DNA of 64,000 nucleotides from Deltaproteobacteria bacterium (GCA_016200545.1 JACQEO010000024.1:1-64000); one strand, 5' to 3'. Shown: positions 29,067-38,669, counted from the first letter of the stretch. Numbers and translations are program-made. Notes: a model not told the origin generated them from the sequence alone.

Positions 29067-29491
29067 CGCGGACCGGGCAAGCGCAAAAACTATTCCGCGT
29101 TTTACACCTCCAAATGGTTGAACTTATGTACATGGCGTACGAGCGGTTACAGACGCGAATGCACTAAAGCAGATCGATGACGCAATGCTGCACGAATGAC
29201 GTTTCAACACTATGTCATCTATAATAACATACGCAAATGATCATATTCAGCAGACTGCCGCAGAGTGTGCGATAGCGACGCTCAGGGATGCGCGTCGATC
29301 CGCGCGTGATCGTCGCCACGGCCTCGTCGGGCTGCTCCCCCTGCGGCAGGTACCCCGTGCGCGGCGCGTTCCGGGGAGTTCCGATGCGTCGATCAGGACG
29401 AGCGCCGCAACGCGATTATCGCCCCTCGAGGATAGCGGAGCTTCCCCACCGCGAGCGCAGCGAGCAGGGCAAAATCCACTAATCGCGCAAT
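29067..29491. other. Gene-free, locally AT-rich stretch
   Basis: No gene is supported in these 425 bases. From about 29085 to 29260 the sequence is clearly AT-richer than the surroundings and must contain the promoter of the leftward repeat protein. From 29280 to 29490 GC content rises, and a fragment with a CSPCG pattern weakly recalls transposase zinc motifs, but nothing firm can be said. Confidence 0.4.
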
Positions 29492-31021
29492 CTACTGTCC
29501 TCGCTCGAGACCGAAGGCACGGATCAACTTGTAGACGTGCGAACGCGCGAGATCGAGGCGGCGCGCGACCTCGGTGACGTTCCAGCCGGCATCCTCGAGC
29601 GCCTGGCGCAAGAGCCGCGCCTGAAACCTGCGCGTCGCCTCCTGGAACGTGAGGACGTCGTCGCCGGGTCGGTGATCAGACGCCTCTGGGAAAAGGTGCT
29701 GCGGCTCGATCTGCAACGCGCTCTCCCCCGCGGCGCGAATGGCCGCCGCTTCCACGGCGTGCGCCAGCTGGCGGATGTTCCCCGGCCACTCGGCGGACTC
29801 GGCGGCGCGCTGCGCGCCGCGCGAGAGAGTGAGATGCGAGAGCCCGTGCCGCTCGCAGGCGGCGGCGCAGAAGTACGTCGTGAGGTCGACGATATCGTCG
29901 TGGCGCTCGGCAAGCGTCGGAATGCGCACCGGCAGAACCTGGAGCCGATACAACAGGTCCTCGCGGAAGCGACGCTCGGTGACCGCGCTCGCGAGGTCGA
30001 TGTTGGTGGCCGCGATGACCCGGACGTCGGCGCGGACGGATTTCGCGCTTCCCAGGGGGTAGTACTGCTTGGCGTGCAGCAGGTGCAGGACCTTCGCCTG
30101 CGCCCCGAGCGCGAGGTCGCCGATCTCGTCGAGGAAGAGCGTGCCGTGCTCGGCCGCCGCCACCTTGCCCTCGATCCGTCGAAGCGCACTCGAGTGCGCC
30201 CCCGGGAGGGCGCCGAAGAGCTCGCTCTCGACCAGCGCCTCGGGGATGGCGGCGCAGTTGAGCTCGACGAAGGGATGACCGGAACGCGGCCCGTTGTCGT
30301 GGATCACGCGCGCGATCTGGCTCTTCCCGGTACCCGACTCGCCGGTGAGTAGGACGTTCACCTCGAGCGGGACGACGAGCGCCACCTGGCGCAGCATCGA
30401 GGCGAGCGCGGCGCTGCGCCCGACGACGTTGTCGAGCCGGAGCGTCTCGCGGAACAGCCGCGTCGGGTCGGGGTCGTGGCGCTCGCGCACGAGCAGCCAA
30501 TCGGCGAGCGGGGCGAGATGGCGCGCGAAGATCTCGGCGTTGGCGGAGTCTTCCGCCGAAAATGATCCGGCGGAGGCGCGGCCCTGGAGGTAGAGGACGC
30601 CGCGCGGTTGGTCGACGCCGATCGGTGCGCAGAGGACCTCCTGGATGTGCGCGATCTTCACGCTGCCGCGCTCGCGAAAGCGCGGGTCGAGGAGGGCCGA
30701 CGGCGTCACGATCGTCTGCCCCGTCGCCAGGGCTTCGGCGATGATGCCGGTCGAGATCACCGAGCGGATGGTTTCGAGCTCCGCGTCCGTGAAGCCGTGC
30801 GCCATCGACCAACGCGTCGGGCTCGCGCCCTCGTGCTCGTCGTGGATCTCGAGGTAGGCCTGGTGGGCGCGCGTCGCTTCGACCAGCACCGCCAGCGCGT
30901 CCCGTAGGAAGCTCGTCAGGTCGTGCTGCGTCCCGAGCTCGAGGAGGCGGAGATAGAGATCGCGCTCGCGGCGGACCCGCTCAAGCTCGGGGTCGGGGGC
31001 ATTGCTCGTTGGCGCGACCAT
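29492..31021 (-). CDS. GAF-AAA+-Fis regulator lacking the GAFTGA loop
   Basis: 509 residues from ATG 31021. A coiled start is followed by a GAF domain (about 30-180) and an AAA+ domain (about 197-430). Walker A GESGTGKS is at 227-234 and Walker B LFLDEIGD near 296. A Fis-type helix-turn-helix ends the protein (WNVTEVARRLDLARSHVYKLIRAFGL). The sigma54-contact loop, normally GAFTGA, reads GAHSSA (274-279). Such proteins usually cannot activate sigma54 polymerase and may act on sigma70 promoters. The frame is open up to 31195, but that would overlap the divergent gene. GTG 31033 is another possible start. Confidence 0.8.
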   Translation of the reverse strand: MVAPTSNAPDPELERVRRERDLYLRLLELGTQHDLTSFLRDALAVLVEATRAHQAYLEIHDEHEGASPTRWSMAHGFTDAELETIRSVISTGIIAEALATGQTIVTPSALLDPRFRERGSVKIAHIQEVLCAPIGVDQPRGVLYLQGRASAGSFSAEDSANAEIFARHLAPLADWLLVRERHDPDPTRLFRETLRLDNVVGRSAALASMLRQVALVVPLEVNVLLTGESGTGKSQIARVIHDNGPRSGHPFVELNCAAIPEALVESELFGALPGAHSSALRRIEGKVAAAEHGTLFLDEIGDLALGAQAKVLHLLHAKQYYPLGSAKSVRADVRVIAATNIDLASAVTERRFREDLLYRLQVLPVRIPTLAERHDDIVDLTTYFCAAACERHGLSHLTLSRGAQRAAESAEWPGNIRQLAHAVEAAAIRAAGESALQIEPQHLFPEASDHRPGDDVLTFQEATRRFQARLLRQALEDAGWNVTEVARRLDLARSHVYKLIRAFGLERGQ

Positions 31022-31128
31022 TGGGATCACAATGCCATCGGCTCCCGACCGTCCATCCGAGAGGACACCGCGAGGGGTCGTGTCTCCCAGAGTGCACGGC
31101 GGAACGCCGAGGTATTCGCGTTTACCAT

Positions 31129-31143
31129 AGTCCGTATCGGACT
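31129..31143. promoter_or_regulatory. 15-bp dyad in the divergent regulator promoter region
   Basis: AGTCCG-TAT-CGGACT is a perfect inverted repeat lying midway between the two divergent regulator genes (starts at 31021 and 31182). It is a candidate operator for one or both products. Confidence 0.45.
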
Positions 31144-31151
31144 GACACAGT

Positions 31152-31166
31152 TGGCGTGCGACTTGC
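31152..31166 (+). promoter_or_regulatory. Sigma54-like -24/-12 promoter
   Basis: TGGCGTG-CGAC-TTGC matches the sigma54 consensus TGGCACG-N4-TTGC with exact GG/GC spacing and two mismatches in the -24 block. It lies 16 bases before ATG 31182, which leaves almost no leader if that ATG is used. TTG at 31254 is a possible later start. Confidence 0.35.
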
Positions 31167-31181
31167 TCATTTTCTGACACC

Positions 31182-32126
31182 ATGACGACCCCCACGAATC
31201 AGGCAATCCCCTTCGATGGACCCCGCGACGGCGTACGCGCCGGGTCCGCCGCATTGATCGGAACGAGCGCCACCATACGCGGCTTCAAGCATGCGCTCCC
31301 TTCCCTCGCCCACGCCGACGTCCCACTGATCATCACCGGGGAACTCGGCACCGGAAAATCGGAGTGGGCGCAGGCGATCCATCGGCACAGTGGCCGCGCT
31401 GGCCGGCCGTTTCACGTCGTCCCGATGGCGACGCTGCCGGAGCCACGTCTGGAACGACGTCTCTTCGGCGAGCCCGGAAAGGAGGGTGTCCTCGCGCAGG
31501 GCCACGGCTCGACGGTCTACTTGGCGGGCGTGGACACGCTCTCGCCGCGGCTGCAGCAGCGACTCGCGCAGTGGCTCGCGGTCGAGAACGCGGGCGCCGC
31601 ACGCATCATCGCCGGCAGCCGCACCGCCCTCGACGCACAGGTCCGCCTCGGACGCTTCTCCCGGCCGCTCTTTCAGCGCCTCGCGCTCGTACAGCTGACG
31701 ATCGCGCCGCTTCGCGAGCGCGTCGACGACGTGGCGGCGATCGTCGAGGATGCCCTGTGGCATGCGCGCACGCGTGTCGAGGACGCACCGCTCCTCGTCC
31801 GTGAGAGCGCCCTCGGCGAGTTGGCGGCTTACGGCTGGCCGGAGAACGTCCGCGAGCTGGTGACCGTGCTCACCACCATGCAGCTCGAGACGCGCACCAG
31901 CACGATCACCGTCGAGCTCGTCCGTGCAGTCCTCCGCCGCCTGGCACAGCGCGCCTACTCGCTGGACGTGCTCCCCCTCGAGCGCGTCGAGAGCGACTAC
32001 ATCATGGCGGCGCTCGCGCTCTGCGACGGCAACCAGACGCTCACCGCGCGGCGACTCGGTATCGGCCGCAGCACCTTACTGCGAAAGCTCAAAGCGGGCG
32101 CGCCGCGGTGCGAACGCGCGGCGTGA
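31182..32126 (+). CDS. Degenerate enhancer-binding-protein-like AAA+ regulator
   Basis: 314 residues without a receiver or GAF domain. Walker A GELGTGKS (53-60) is intact. The region that should hold GAFTGA reads RLFGEPGKEGVLAQGHGS, so the loop is missing. Walker B, usually LFLDE, reads VYLAGVDTL, so both acidic residues are lost. Later features are normal: RP(L)FQRLALVQLTIAPLRER, YGWPENVRELV, and a Fis-like helix-turn-helix (GNQTLTARRLGIGRSTLLRKLK). It probably binds ATP and DNA but neither hydrolyses ATP nor contacts sigma54. Divergent from the other regulator, with which it might form hetero-oligomers (inference). Confidence 0.75.
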   Translation: MTTPTNQAIPFDGPRDGVRAGSAALIGTSATIRGFKHALPSLAHADVPLIITGELGTGKSEWAQAIHRHSGRAGRPFHVVPMATLPEPRLERRLFGEPGKEGVLAQGHGSTVYLAGVDTLSPRLQQRLAQWLAVENAGAARIIAGSRTALDAQVRLGRFSRPLFQRLALVQLTIAPLRERVDDVAAIVEDALWHARTRVEDAPLLVRESALGELAAYGWPENVRELVTVLTTMQLETRTSTITVELVRAVLRRLAQRAYSLDVLPLERVESDYIMAALALCDGNQTLTARRLGIGRSTLLRKLKAGAPRCERAA

Positions 32127-32252
32127 CGAGCCGCCCGTCGCCGGCAAGTTGGGGTGTCGGCGACGGGCGCGACTCGGCGAGCGACGCTCCCGCGCTCTGT
32201 TCCGGCGCGTCGCGCGCTTGACCGGGGCCGCGAGAGCGGCGACATTCCGCCG

Positions 32253-33110
32253 ATGCGAATCGGCTCCGAGGAGCATCTGACGCTCCTCTGTCGCGAGTTC
32301 ATCGAGACCCATCGCGCGTTCGACCCCACCACCCTCCCCTGGCCGGCGCTCGACGAGACCGGCACCGCCAAACTCCGCTCCTTGCCGTTCTGGGACGAGG
32401 CCATTCGCACCGAGCAGCGAACGGGCGCGAAGGTCTCGGCCTACGCCGCCCTCGAGTCCCCGCCGCTCCTGCGCGAGGCGGTCGCCCTGCAAGGATACGA
32501 GGAGAGACGTCACGCGCAGCTGCTCGCGACGCTCGTCGAGCGTTACGGCATCGCCATCGACCCAGGTCCCGAGGGCGCGCTGCCGCGCAACCTCGAATGG
32601 GCGTTCACGCGCACGGGCTATGGCGAATGCATCGACTCTTTCTTCGCGTTCGGCCTCTTCGCTCTGGCGCGCGACGCCGAGTTTCTCCCGCACCCACTCC
32701 TCGACCTCCTCGAGCCGATCGTGCAGGAAGAAGCGCGCCACATCCTGTTTTTGGTGAACTGGGTCGCGTACAAGCGGCATCAGCGGCCGCGCGCGGCGCG
32801 CCCGCTCCATCGCGCGCGCTGCGTCGCCGCCTTCGCCGGCGCCGCCTACGACCGCACCCGGTCCGCCGGCAACATCGCCGGCGGCGGGGTCTCGAAGGAC
32901 GGCTTCACCGCGAGCGGCGCGGGAGCGATCGGCGGCGATTTCTCGCTGCGCGAGTTCGTCGCTCGCTGCCTCGCCGAGAACGCCTACCGCTTCGCGCCCT
33001 ACGATCCCCGCCTCCTGCGTCCGCGCCTGGTGCCGACGCTGGCACGCGCCTACCTCATGGTCACCGGTTGGCGACGGCCGGCACGGCCGGCGCTCGAGTC
33101 GACCGGTTGA
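32253..33110 (+). CDS. Ferritin-like diiron domain protein
   Basis: 285 residues from ATG 32253. Two ExxH motifs appear in helices, EERRHAQLL (about 83-91) and QEEARHILF (about 159-167), each preceded by another acidic helix, as in ferritin-like diiron proteins. The C-terminal third has GGVSKDGFTASGAGAIGG, a glycine-rich stretch not seen in ferritins. It could be an oxygenase or an iron-binding protein; the substrate is unknown. It follows the regulator gene by 126 bases on the same strand and may be its target. Confidence 0.65.
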   Translation: MRIGSEEHLTLLCREFIETHRAFDPTTLPWPALDETGTAKLRSLPFWDEAIRTEQRTGAKVSAYAALESPPLLREAVALQGYEERRHAQLLATLVERYGIAIDPGPEGALPRNLEWAFTRTGYGECIDSFFAFGLFALARDAEFLPHPLLDLLEPIVQEEARHILFLVNWVAYKRHQRPRAARPLHRARCVAAFAGAAYDRTRSAGNIAGGGVSKDGFTASGAGAIGGDFSLREFVARCLAENAYRFAPYDPRLLRPRLVPTLARAYLMVTGWRRPARPALESTG

Positions 33111-33131
33111 CGTCGTCGCGCTCGTACCACC

Positions 33132-33224
33132 TCACCCGAGGAGCAACGCCACGGCGAGCGTGATGCCGGCCACATAGATACCGACGGCGTTGCCGTAGGC
33201 CCGACAGAGGTTGTGCACCGCCAC
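33132..33224 (-). CDS. Small hydrophobic ORF or transporter C-terminus remnant
   Basis: 30 codons from GTG 33224: polar AVHNLCRAYGNAVG then a membrane-helix-like IYVAGITLAVALLLG. It starts 10 bases past the argJ stop on the same strand. It may be a small membrane peptide or the last helix of a decayed transporter. No ribosome site is evident. Confidence 0.25.
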   Translation of the reverse strand: MAVHNLCRAYGNAVGIYVAGITLAVALLLG

Positions 33225-33234
33225 GAGATCTGGA

Positions 33235-34443
33235 TCAGGTGCTGTACGCCGAGTTGAAACGGACGTAGGCGGGCGTGAGGTCGCTGGTGGTGATCGTCGC
33301 CGCGCCCGCGCCCGCGCCGAGGTCGACCGCGACCGTGAAGGTATCGCGACGCATCGCCGCCGCCGCCCGGCGCACGACGTGCGGCGCCGCCGGCTCGCCG
33401 CGACGGAGGACCTCTACGCCGCTGATCCGTACACCCAGGCGCTCGGGACGGAGCAGCACGCCGGCGTAGCCCGCGGCGCAGACGATGCGGCCCCAGTTGG
33501 GGTCGGCTCCATAGAACGCCGTCTTCACGAGCTGGGATCCGGCGATGCTGCGCGCGACACGGCGGGCGGCGGCGGGAGTCGCCGCGCCGTGCACCTCGAC
33601 GCGAACGCGTTTCGTCGCGCCCTCGCCGTCCGCGACGACCATGTCCGCCAGCGACTCCATGACCCCAGCGAGCGCCGCCGCGAAACATCGGCCGCCGGCG
33701 CTGGCGGGCGTCAACGGCGCGTGGCCCGCCGCCCCGTTCGCGAGCACGAGGACGGTGTCGTTGGTGCTCATGTCGCCGTCCACCGTGATCGCGTTGAACG
33801 ACGTCGCGACGGCGGCGCGGAGAAACGCCCGCAGCGCCGGCGCGGCGACGCGGGCGTCGGTGATGACGCAGACCAGCAAGGTCGCGACATCGGGAGCGAT
33901 CATGCCGGCGCCCTTAGCCAGCCCGGCGATCGTCACGCTGCGGCCGCCGACCTGCAGCCGACGGGTCGCGACCTTCGGAAACGCGTCCGTCGTCCGCATG
34001 GCGTGGGCGGCCTGCCAGAGTGCGCCGGCGTCGAGCGCGCGCACCGCCGCGTCGATACCCCGCACCATCGACACCGCCGGCAAAACGACGCCGATCTTGC
34101 CCGTCGAGCAGGGAAGCACGTCGTAAGGCGAGATGCCGAGCGCGATTCCCGTCTGCCGGCAGGCAGCGATCGCGACCCGCGCCCCCGCCGCGCCAGTGCA
34201 GGCGTTGGCGTTGCCGCTGTTGATCAACACCGCCTGGGCACGCCCACGCCGCACGTGTCGCGCCGCGATCACGACCGGCGCCGCCTTCACCCGATTGCGG
34301 GTGAACATCCCGGCGACGGTCGCCGGCGTTTCTGAGTGGACGAGCGCGAGATCCAGCTTCCGCCCCCCCTTGATGCCGCACGCCACCCCCGCGAACCGGA
34401 ACCCCGGCACCCGGATCGGCGTCTCGCGAACGGGCAGCTTCAC
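33235..34443 (-). CDS. argJ: Bifunctional ornithine acetyltransferase / N-acetylglutamate synthase
   Basis: 402 residues from GTG 34443. It matches ArgJ throughout: GIKGGRKLDLALV, FTRNRVKAAPV, LINSGNANACTG, and the self-cleavage site KGAGMIAPDVATLL, where the nucleophilic Thr follows Ala. The C-terminal half has DGDMSTNDTVLVLANG and YGADPNWGRI. It recycles acetyl groups in arginine synthesis. The STGxIG motif reads STGKIG. A longer frame to ATG 34539 adds 32 unconserved residues. No other arg genes are nearby. Confidence 0.92.
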   Translation of the reverse strand: MKLPVRETPIRVPGFRFAGVACGIKGGRKLDLALVHSETPATVAGMFTRNRVKAAPVVIAARHVRRGRAQAVLINSGNANACTGAAGARVAIAACRQTGIALGISPYDVLPCSTGKIGVVLPAVSMVRGIDAAVRALDAGALWQAAHAMRTTDAFPKVATRRLQVGGRSVTIAGLAKGAGMIAPDVATLLVCVITDARVAAPALRAFLRAAVATSFNAITVDGDMSTNDTVLVLANGAAGHAPLTPASAGGRCFAAALAGVMESLADMVVADGEGATKRVRVEVHGAATPAAARRVARSIAGSQLVKTAFYGADPNWGRIVCAAGYAGVLLRPERLGVRISGVEVLRRGEPAAPHVVRRAAAAMRRDTFTVAVDLGAGAGAATITTSDLTPAYVRFNSAYST

Positions 34444-34559
34444 ACAACGTCCAGTACCGAGAGAGGGGCGACCGAGCAAGACGCGTCGGGTGCAGCATAC
34501 CGTGCGGACCTTTGCCGCGGAGTCGTCGTCGTGACTCATGACGACCGGCTTACTATGGA

Positions 34560-34570
34560 CACTTCAAGTG
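34560..34570. promoter_or_regulatory. Palindrome upstream of the Phd/PIN toxin-antitoxin pair
   Basis: CACTT-C-AAGTG is a perfect 11-bp dyad 20 bases before the antitoxin ATG. It is a candidate autoregulatory operator. A GATACA -10-like element follows at 34577-34582, close to the start codon. Confidence 0.4.
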
Positions 34571-34590
34571 ACCAGTGATACAAACTGACT

Positions 34591-34809
34591 ATGCGTCAAA
34601 TTGCCGCCGCGAAGTTCAAGGAGCAGTGCCTTGCCATTCTCGAGGAAGTCGACCCCGACGGCATCATCATCACGAAGCGCGGCAAGCCGATCGCGAAGCT
34701 GATTCCGCTAGGGACAGATTCGGCCAGTCTCATCGGATCGCTCCGAGGCAAGCTCACGATCAAGGGCAACATCATGTCGACGGGCGTCAAGTGGAATGCT
34801 GAGTCTTGA
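34591..34809 (+). CDS. Phd/YefM-family antitoxin
   Basis: 72 residues. The N-terminal MRQIAAAKFKEQCLAILEEVDPDGIIITKRGKPIAKLIPL is the DNA-binding fold of Phd/YefM antitoxins. The C-terminal half is variable and should bind the toxin. The gene overlaps the PIN toxin gene by 14 bases. No ribosome site is evident upstream of the ATG. Likely autorepressor through the upstream palindrome. Confidence 0.82.
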   Translation: MRQIAAAKFKEQCLAILEEVDPDGIIITKRGKPIAKLIPLGTDSASLIGSLRGKLTIKGNIMSTGVKWNAES

Positions 34810-35170
34810 CACCCATGTGTTGTTGCACGCCGTCGCTGGGCGCCTCCTACCGGCAGAGCTGCGTCTCCTGATGGAGGACCGCTGGAGCATATCGGCGATC
34901 GTCTTGTGGGAGATCGCGAAACTCGCACAGCTCGGCAGGATAACAGTCGAACTCGACGACCCGGACGTCGTCCGAACACTGGCACGCGTCCACGTGTGGC
35001 CGCTCACCCGTGAGATCGCACGCGCCAGCACACAGCTCGACATTCACAGCGATCCCGCCGATGAGCTGATCGCCGCGACCAGCGTCGTCCATAAGGTACC
35101 GCTCGTCACCCGCGACCGCGTACTGCAGCGCTCACGCCTGATCCCGCATGCACGCCACCGTCGTCGATAG
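34796..35170 (+). CDS. PIN-domain (VapC-like) toxin
   Basis: 124 residues. The acidic PIN residues are visible: Asp5 in LSLDTHVLLHA, Glu in LWEIAKLAQLGRI near 39, Asp pair in HSDPADELIAATS near 88-91, and Asp in LVTRDRVL. PIN toxins are Mg-dependent ribonucleases that usually cut tRNA or rRNA. It is paired with the overlapping Phd-type antitoxin. This is the second toxin-antitoxin pair in the window, unrelated to the PemK pair. Confidence 0.85.
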   Translation: MLSLDTHVLLHAVAGRLLPAELRLLMEDRWSISAIVLWEIAKLAQLGRITVELDDPDVVRTLARVHVWPLTREIARASTQLDIHSDPADELIAATSVVHKVPLVTRDRVLQRSRLIPHARHRRR

Positions 35171-35191
35171 ATGTTCGAAGGAGATCGCAAG

Positions 35192-35887
35192 ATGAGCTGA
35201 ACGGCATGCGCGATAGCAATGATTGGCCTCGTCAATGGGCTCGCTGCGACCAGCAGCCTCGCCGCATCAGGTGGCGTCCAGTGGTCTCACGACGGACTGC
35301 GGATCCTCGCAAACAAGGACGTCGGAGCTGAACGGTGGGCGATCACGTTGAACCTCAACGATGCCACGGTGACTGGGAACGTCTTCTTCAACGACGGTCG
35401 ACCCCCTAGGGTCATCTCGTGCCAGAGCACAGGACACAATTACCAGCCGGACATCAGCAAGTTCACGATCCAGTATCGGTGCTTCGGAAGCGATCCGGCG
35501 CAGAGTGTCTTCGCTTCGACAGATTGGAGTGTCATCGGTGAGCCGGTCATGCTCGACGCGGCATTCTTCGCCCCGGCGCTGGAGACTTGTGATATGAGCG
35601 GCGCGCTGAACGGCGCCAGTCCGCCAACCGCGAACTCCCTCTGGGATTGCACGGGCACCGCGAGCCCGTTCTGGCTCGAAGTCTTCTCCGATGGCACGGG
35701 CCTGAGTAGCGCGATCGGTCGGTTCGCGTTCGACGCCGTCGCGACCGGCTGCGGGTTCGGGAAGCTCTCCGATGGCACCTTCTTCAACCTCGGCTATTCT
35801 CCGAGCCGTCAAATCCTGACGGTCTACCGGACCACACCCGGCATAGACCGGTTTTCGCTCAGCGAGTGCCGCCGCGTCGTGTTCTAG
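35192..35887 (+). pseudogene. Secreted protein of unknown family with TGA at codon 3
   Basis: A strong ribosome site (AAGGAGA, 35179-35185) precedes ATG 35192, but the third codon is TGA (35198). In the same frame the next ATG is 35219, and the protein from there has 222 residues. If TGA were Trp (TGG), the N-terminus would read MSWTACAIAMIGLVNGLAATSSLA, a complete signal peptide; from 35219 it is too short and lacks the front. The mature part has six or more Cys residues and beta-rich sequence (ERWAITLNLNDATVTGNVFF). A point nonsense mutation seems likely. Translation from 35219 cannot be excluded. Confidence 0.6.
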
Positions 35888-35978
35888 AGGGGACCATGAC
35901 GCAACCGCCGCGGCCGGCGGTCGATCGTCGGGTGGGCCGGCGCATCGCGACGCGGAGTAGATCCCGGTCGCTCCCCGG

Positions 35979-38669
35979 TCATGCCTTCGCGCCGCAGCAC
36001 TTCTTGTACTTCTTGCCCGAGCCGCAGACGCACGGGTCGTTGCGGCCGACCTTGGCGCTGTCGCGGCGGACGGTCTCGGTCTTGGCGACCGCGTCGCCGC
36101 CGTGGCTCATCACGACCGGCACGGCGCGGCGCTTCTGCTCGAGGCGCTCGACGTCCTCCTCGCGCGCCAGCTGCACCGTGAAGAGTTTCTCGACGACGTC
36201 GCTCTCGATGCGGCCCATCATGGCCTCGAACATGTCGAAGCCCTCTTTCTGATACTCCTGCAGCGGGTTCTGCTGCGCGTAGCCGCGGAGCCCGATCCCC
36301 TCCTTCAGATGATCCATGCCGAGCAGATGGTCTTTCCAGAGAGTGTCGATCGTCTGCAGCATGATGACTTTTTCGAGGTGACGGAGGACGGGCGGCGTGA
36401 ACGCCTCTTCCTTCTCCGCGTAGAGGCGCTCGACGCGTTGGACGACGAGTTCCTGGAGCGCTTCGGGGGAGAGCTCGACGCGCTCCGCTTCGGGCAGGTT
36501 CAAGCGGAAGTTGAACTGCTTGAAGAGCACCTCGTCGAGCGCCTTCCAATCCCACTCGTCCGCTGCTTGATCTTTGGTCGCGTGCGCCGCGACGGTCTCC
36601 TCGGCGAGGCCGGTCGCCATCTCGAGCACGTCCTCCCTGAGGTTCTCCGAGGAGAGCGTCTCGCGACGGCGCGCGTAGATGACCTCGCGCTGCTTGTTCA
36701 TGACGTCGTCGTACTCGAGGAGATGTTTGCGGATGTCGAAGTTGTGCGCCTCGACTTTCTTCTGCGCGTTCTCGATCGCGGCGTTGATCCAGCGATGCTC
36801 GATCGGCTCGCCTTCCTCCATGCCGAGGCGCTCCATGATCTTCTGGATGCGTTCGGCGCCGAAGATGCGCAACAGGTCGTCCTCGAGCGAGAGGAAGAAC
36901 CGCGAGCTGCCGGGATCGCCCTGGCGTCCGGAACGGCCGCGCAGCTGGTTGTCGATGCGCCGGCTCTCGTGGCGTTCGGTGCCGAGGATGTGCAGGCCGC
37001 CGGCCTCGAGCACCTGCTCGCGCTCGGCGGCGCATTGCGCGCGGTATTTCACGAGCGCCGCCTGATAGGTCGGGTCGTCGGGATCCTTGGTGCCGCTCTC
37101 GGTGAGCGCGAGGAACTCGGGATTGCCGCCGAGGACGATATCGGTGCCGCGGCCGGCCATGTTGGTCGAGATCGTGACCGACTCGTAGCGACCGGCCTGG
37201 GCGACGATCTCCGCCTCGCGCTCGTGCTGCTTGGCGTTCAGGACGTGGTGCTTGATACCCTTTTTCTTGAGCATCGCCGCGACGTGCTCCGACTTCTCGA
37301 TCGAGATCGTGCCGACGAGGATGGGCTGGCCCTTCTCGTGGCGCTCGCGGATGTCCTCGACCACGGCGTCGAATTTCTCCCGCTCGGTCTTGTAGACGAC
37401 GTCGGCGAGATCGGTGCGGATCATGTCCTGGTGCGTCGGTACGACCATGACCTCGAGGCCGTAGATCTGATGGAACTCGACGGCCTCGGTGTCGGCGGTA
37501 CCCGTCATGCCGGCGAGCTTGGCGTACATGCGGAAGTAGTTCTGGAAGGTGACGGTCGCGAGCGTCTGATTCTCGCGCTCGATCTTGACGTTTTCCTTCG
37601 CCTCGACCGCCTGGTGGAGGCCGTCGCTCCAGCGCCGCCCCGGCATGAGGCGTCCGGTGAACTCGTCGACGATCAGCACCTCGCCGTCCTTCACCACGTA
37701 GTCGACGTCGCGCTTGTAGATGGCGTGGGCGCGCAGCGCTTGATTGACGTGGTGCAGGGTGTCGATCTGGCCCGGGTCGTAGAGGTTCGGGACGCCGAGG
37801 ATCTTCTCGATCTTGGCGATGCCTTCCTCGGTGAGGATGGAGTTGCGGGTCTTCTCGTCGACGGTGAAGTCGGTCTCCTTTTGGAGACGCGGAATGACCC
37901 GGTCAATGACGTAGTACTTCTCGGTGGACTCTTCCGCGGGCCCGGAGATGATCAGCGGCGTCCGCGCTTCGTCGACGAGGATCGAGTCGACCTCATCGAC
38001 GATCGCGTAGTGGAAGAGCTTCTCGACCTCCTTGCCCTTGGCGTCCGTCATGCGGTCGGGATACGTGCGGTGCACGTATTCCTCGAGGCTGAACTTCATG
38101 TTGTCGCGCAAGTAGTCGAAGCCGAACTCGTTGTTCTGCCCGTAGGTGACGTCGGCGTTGTAGGCGTCCTGGCGCTCCTTGTCGTTCAGGCCGTGGAGAA
38201 TGACGCCCACCGAAAGACCGAGGAAGGTGTAGAGCCGTCCCATCCACTCGGCGTCGCGTCGCGCCAGGTAGTCGTTGACGGTGACGACGTGGACGCCTTT
38301 CCCCACGAGCGCGTTCAGATAGACCGGCAGGGTCGCGACCAGCGTCTTGCCCTCGCCGGTCTTCATCTCGGCGATCTTGCCGCTGTGGAGGACCATGCCG
38401 CCGATCATCTGCACGTCGAAGTGCCGCATGCCGAGGACGCGGCGCGACGCCTCGCGCACGACTGCGAACGCCTCGGGGAGCAGGTCGTCGAGCTCCTCGC
38501 CGCGCCCGAGGCGCTCGCGGAACTCGCCGCTCTTGACACGGAGCGCCTCGTTCGAGAGCGGCTCGAGCCCGGCCTCGAGCTTGCTGATCTCCTCGACGAG
38601 CGGCCACAGGCGCTTCAGCTCGCGATCGTTCTTGGAGCCGACGATCTTGCGGACGATGGATTGCAGCAT
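35979..38669 (-). CDS. secA: Preprotein translocase ATPase SecA
   Basis: 896 residues, full length. Walker [10 protein letters not shown] is at about 102-110, and Walker [25 protein letters not shown] lies near 210. The preprotein crosslinking domain and IRA1/helical scaffold follow. The C-terminus carries the zinc-binding SEC-C motif [14 protein letters not shown], which binds SecB or ribosomes. It powers export through SecYEG, fitting the many exported proteins here. The long open frame on the opposite strand is an artefact. Confidence 0.97.
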   Translation of the reverse strand: MLQSIVRKIVGSKNDRELKRLWPLVEEISKLEAGLEPLSNEALRVKSGEFRERLGRGEELDDLLPEAFAVVREASRRVLGMRHFDVQMIGGMVLHSGKIAEMKTGEGKTLVATLPVYLNALVGKGVHVVTVNDYLARRDAEWMGRLYTFLGLSVGVILHGLNDKERQDAYNADVTYGQNNEFGFDYLRDNMKFSLEEYVHRTYPDRMTDAKGKEVEKLFHYAIVDEVDSILVDEARTPLIISGPAEESTEKYYVIDRVIPRLQKETDFTVDEKTRNSILTEEGIAKIEKILGVPNLYDPGQIDTLHHVNQALRAHAIYKRDVDYVVKDGEVLIVDEFTGRLMPGRRWSDGLHQAVEAKENVKIERENQTLATVTFQNYFRMYAKLAGMTGTADTEAVEFHQIYGLEVMVVPTHQDMIRTDLADVVYKTEREKFDAVVEDIRERHEKGQPILVGTISIEKSEHVAAMLKKKGIKHHVLNAKQHEREAEIVAQAGRYESVTISTNMAGRGTDIVLGGNPEFLALTESGTKDPDDPTYQAALVKYRAQCAAEREQVLEAGGLHILGTERHESRRIDNQLRGRSGRQGDPGSSRFFLSLEDDLLRIFGAERIQKIMERLGMEEGEPIEHRWINAAIENAQKKVEAHNFDIRKHLLEYDDVMNKQREVIYARRRETLSSENLREDVLEMATGLAEETVAAHATKDQAADEWDWKALDEVLFKQFNFRLNLPEAERVELSPEALQELVVQRVERLYAEKEEAFTPPVLRHLEKVIMLQTIDTLWKDHLLGMDHLKEGIGLRGYAQQNPLQEYQKEGFDMFEAMMGRIESDVVEKLFTVQLAREEDVERLEQKRRAVPVVMSHGGDAVAKTETVRRDSAKVGRNDPCVCGSGKKYKKCCGAKA

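Noticed and set aside
29281-29490. Possible ISL3-type transposase zinc-finger fragment (CSPCG)
   Set aside because: The match is only a few residues with no supporting catalytic part or inverted repeats.
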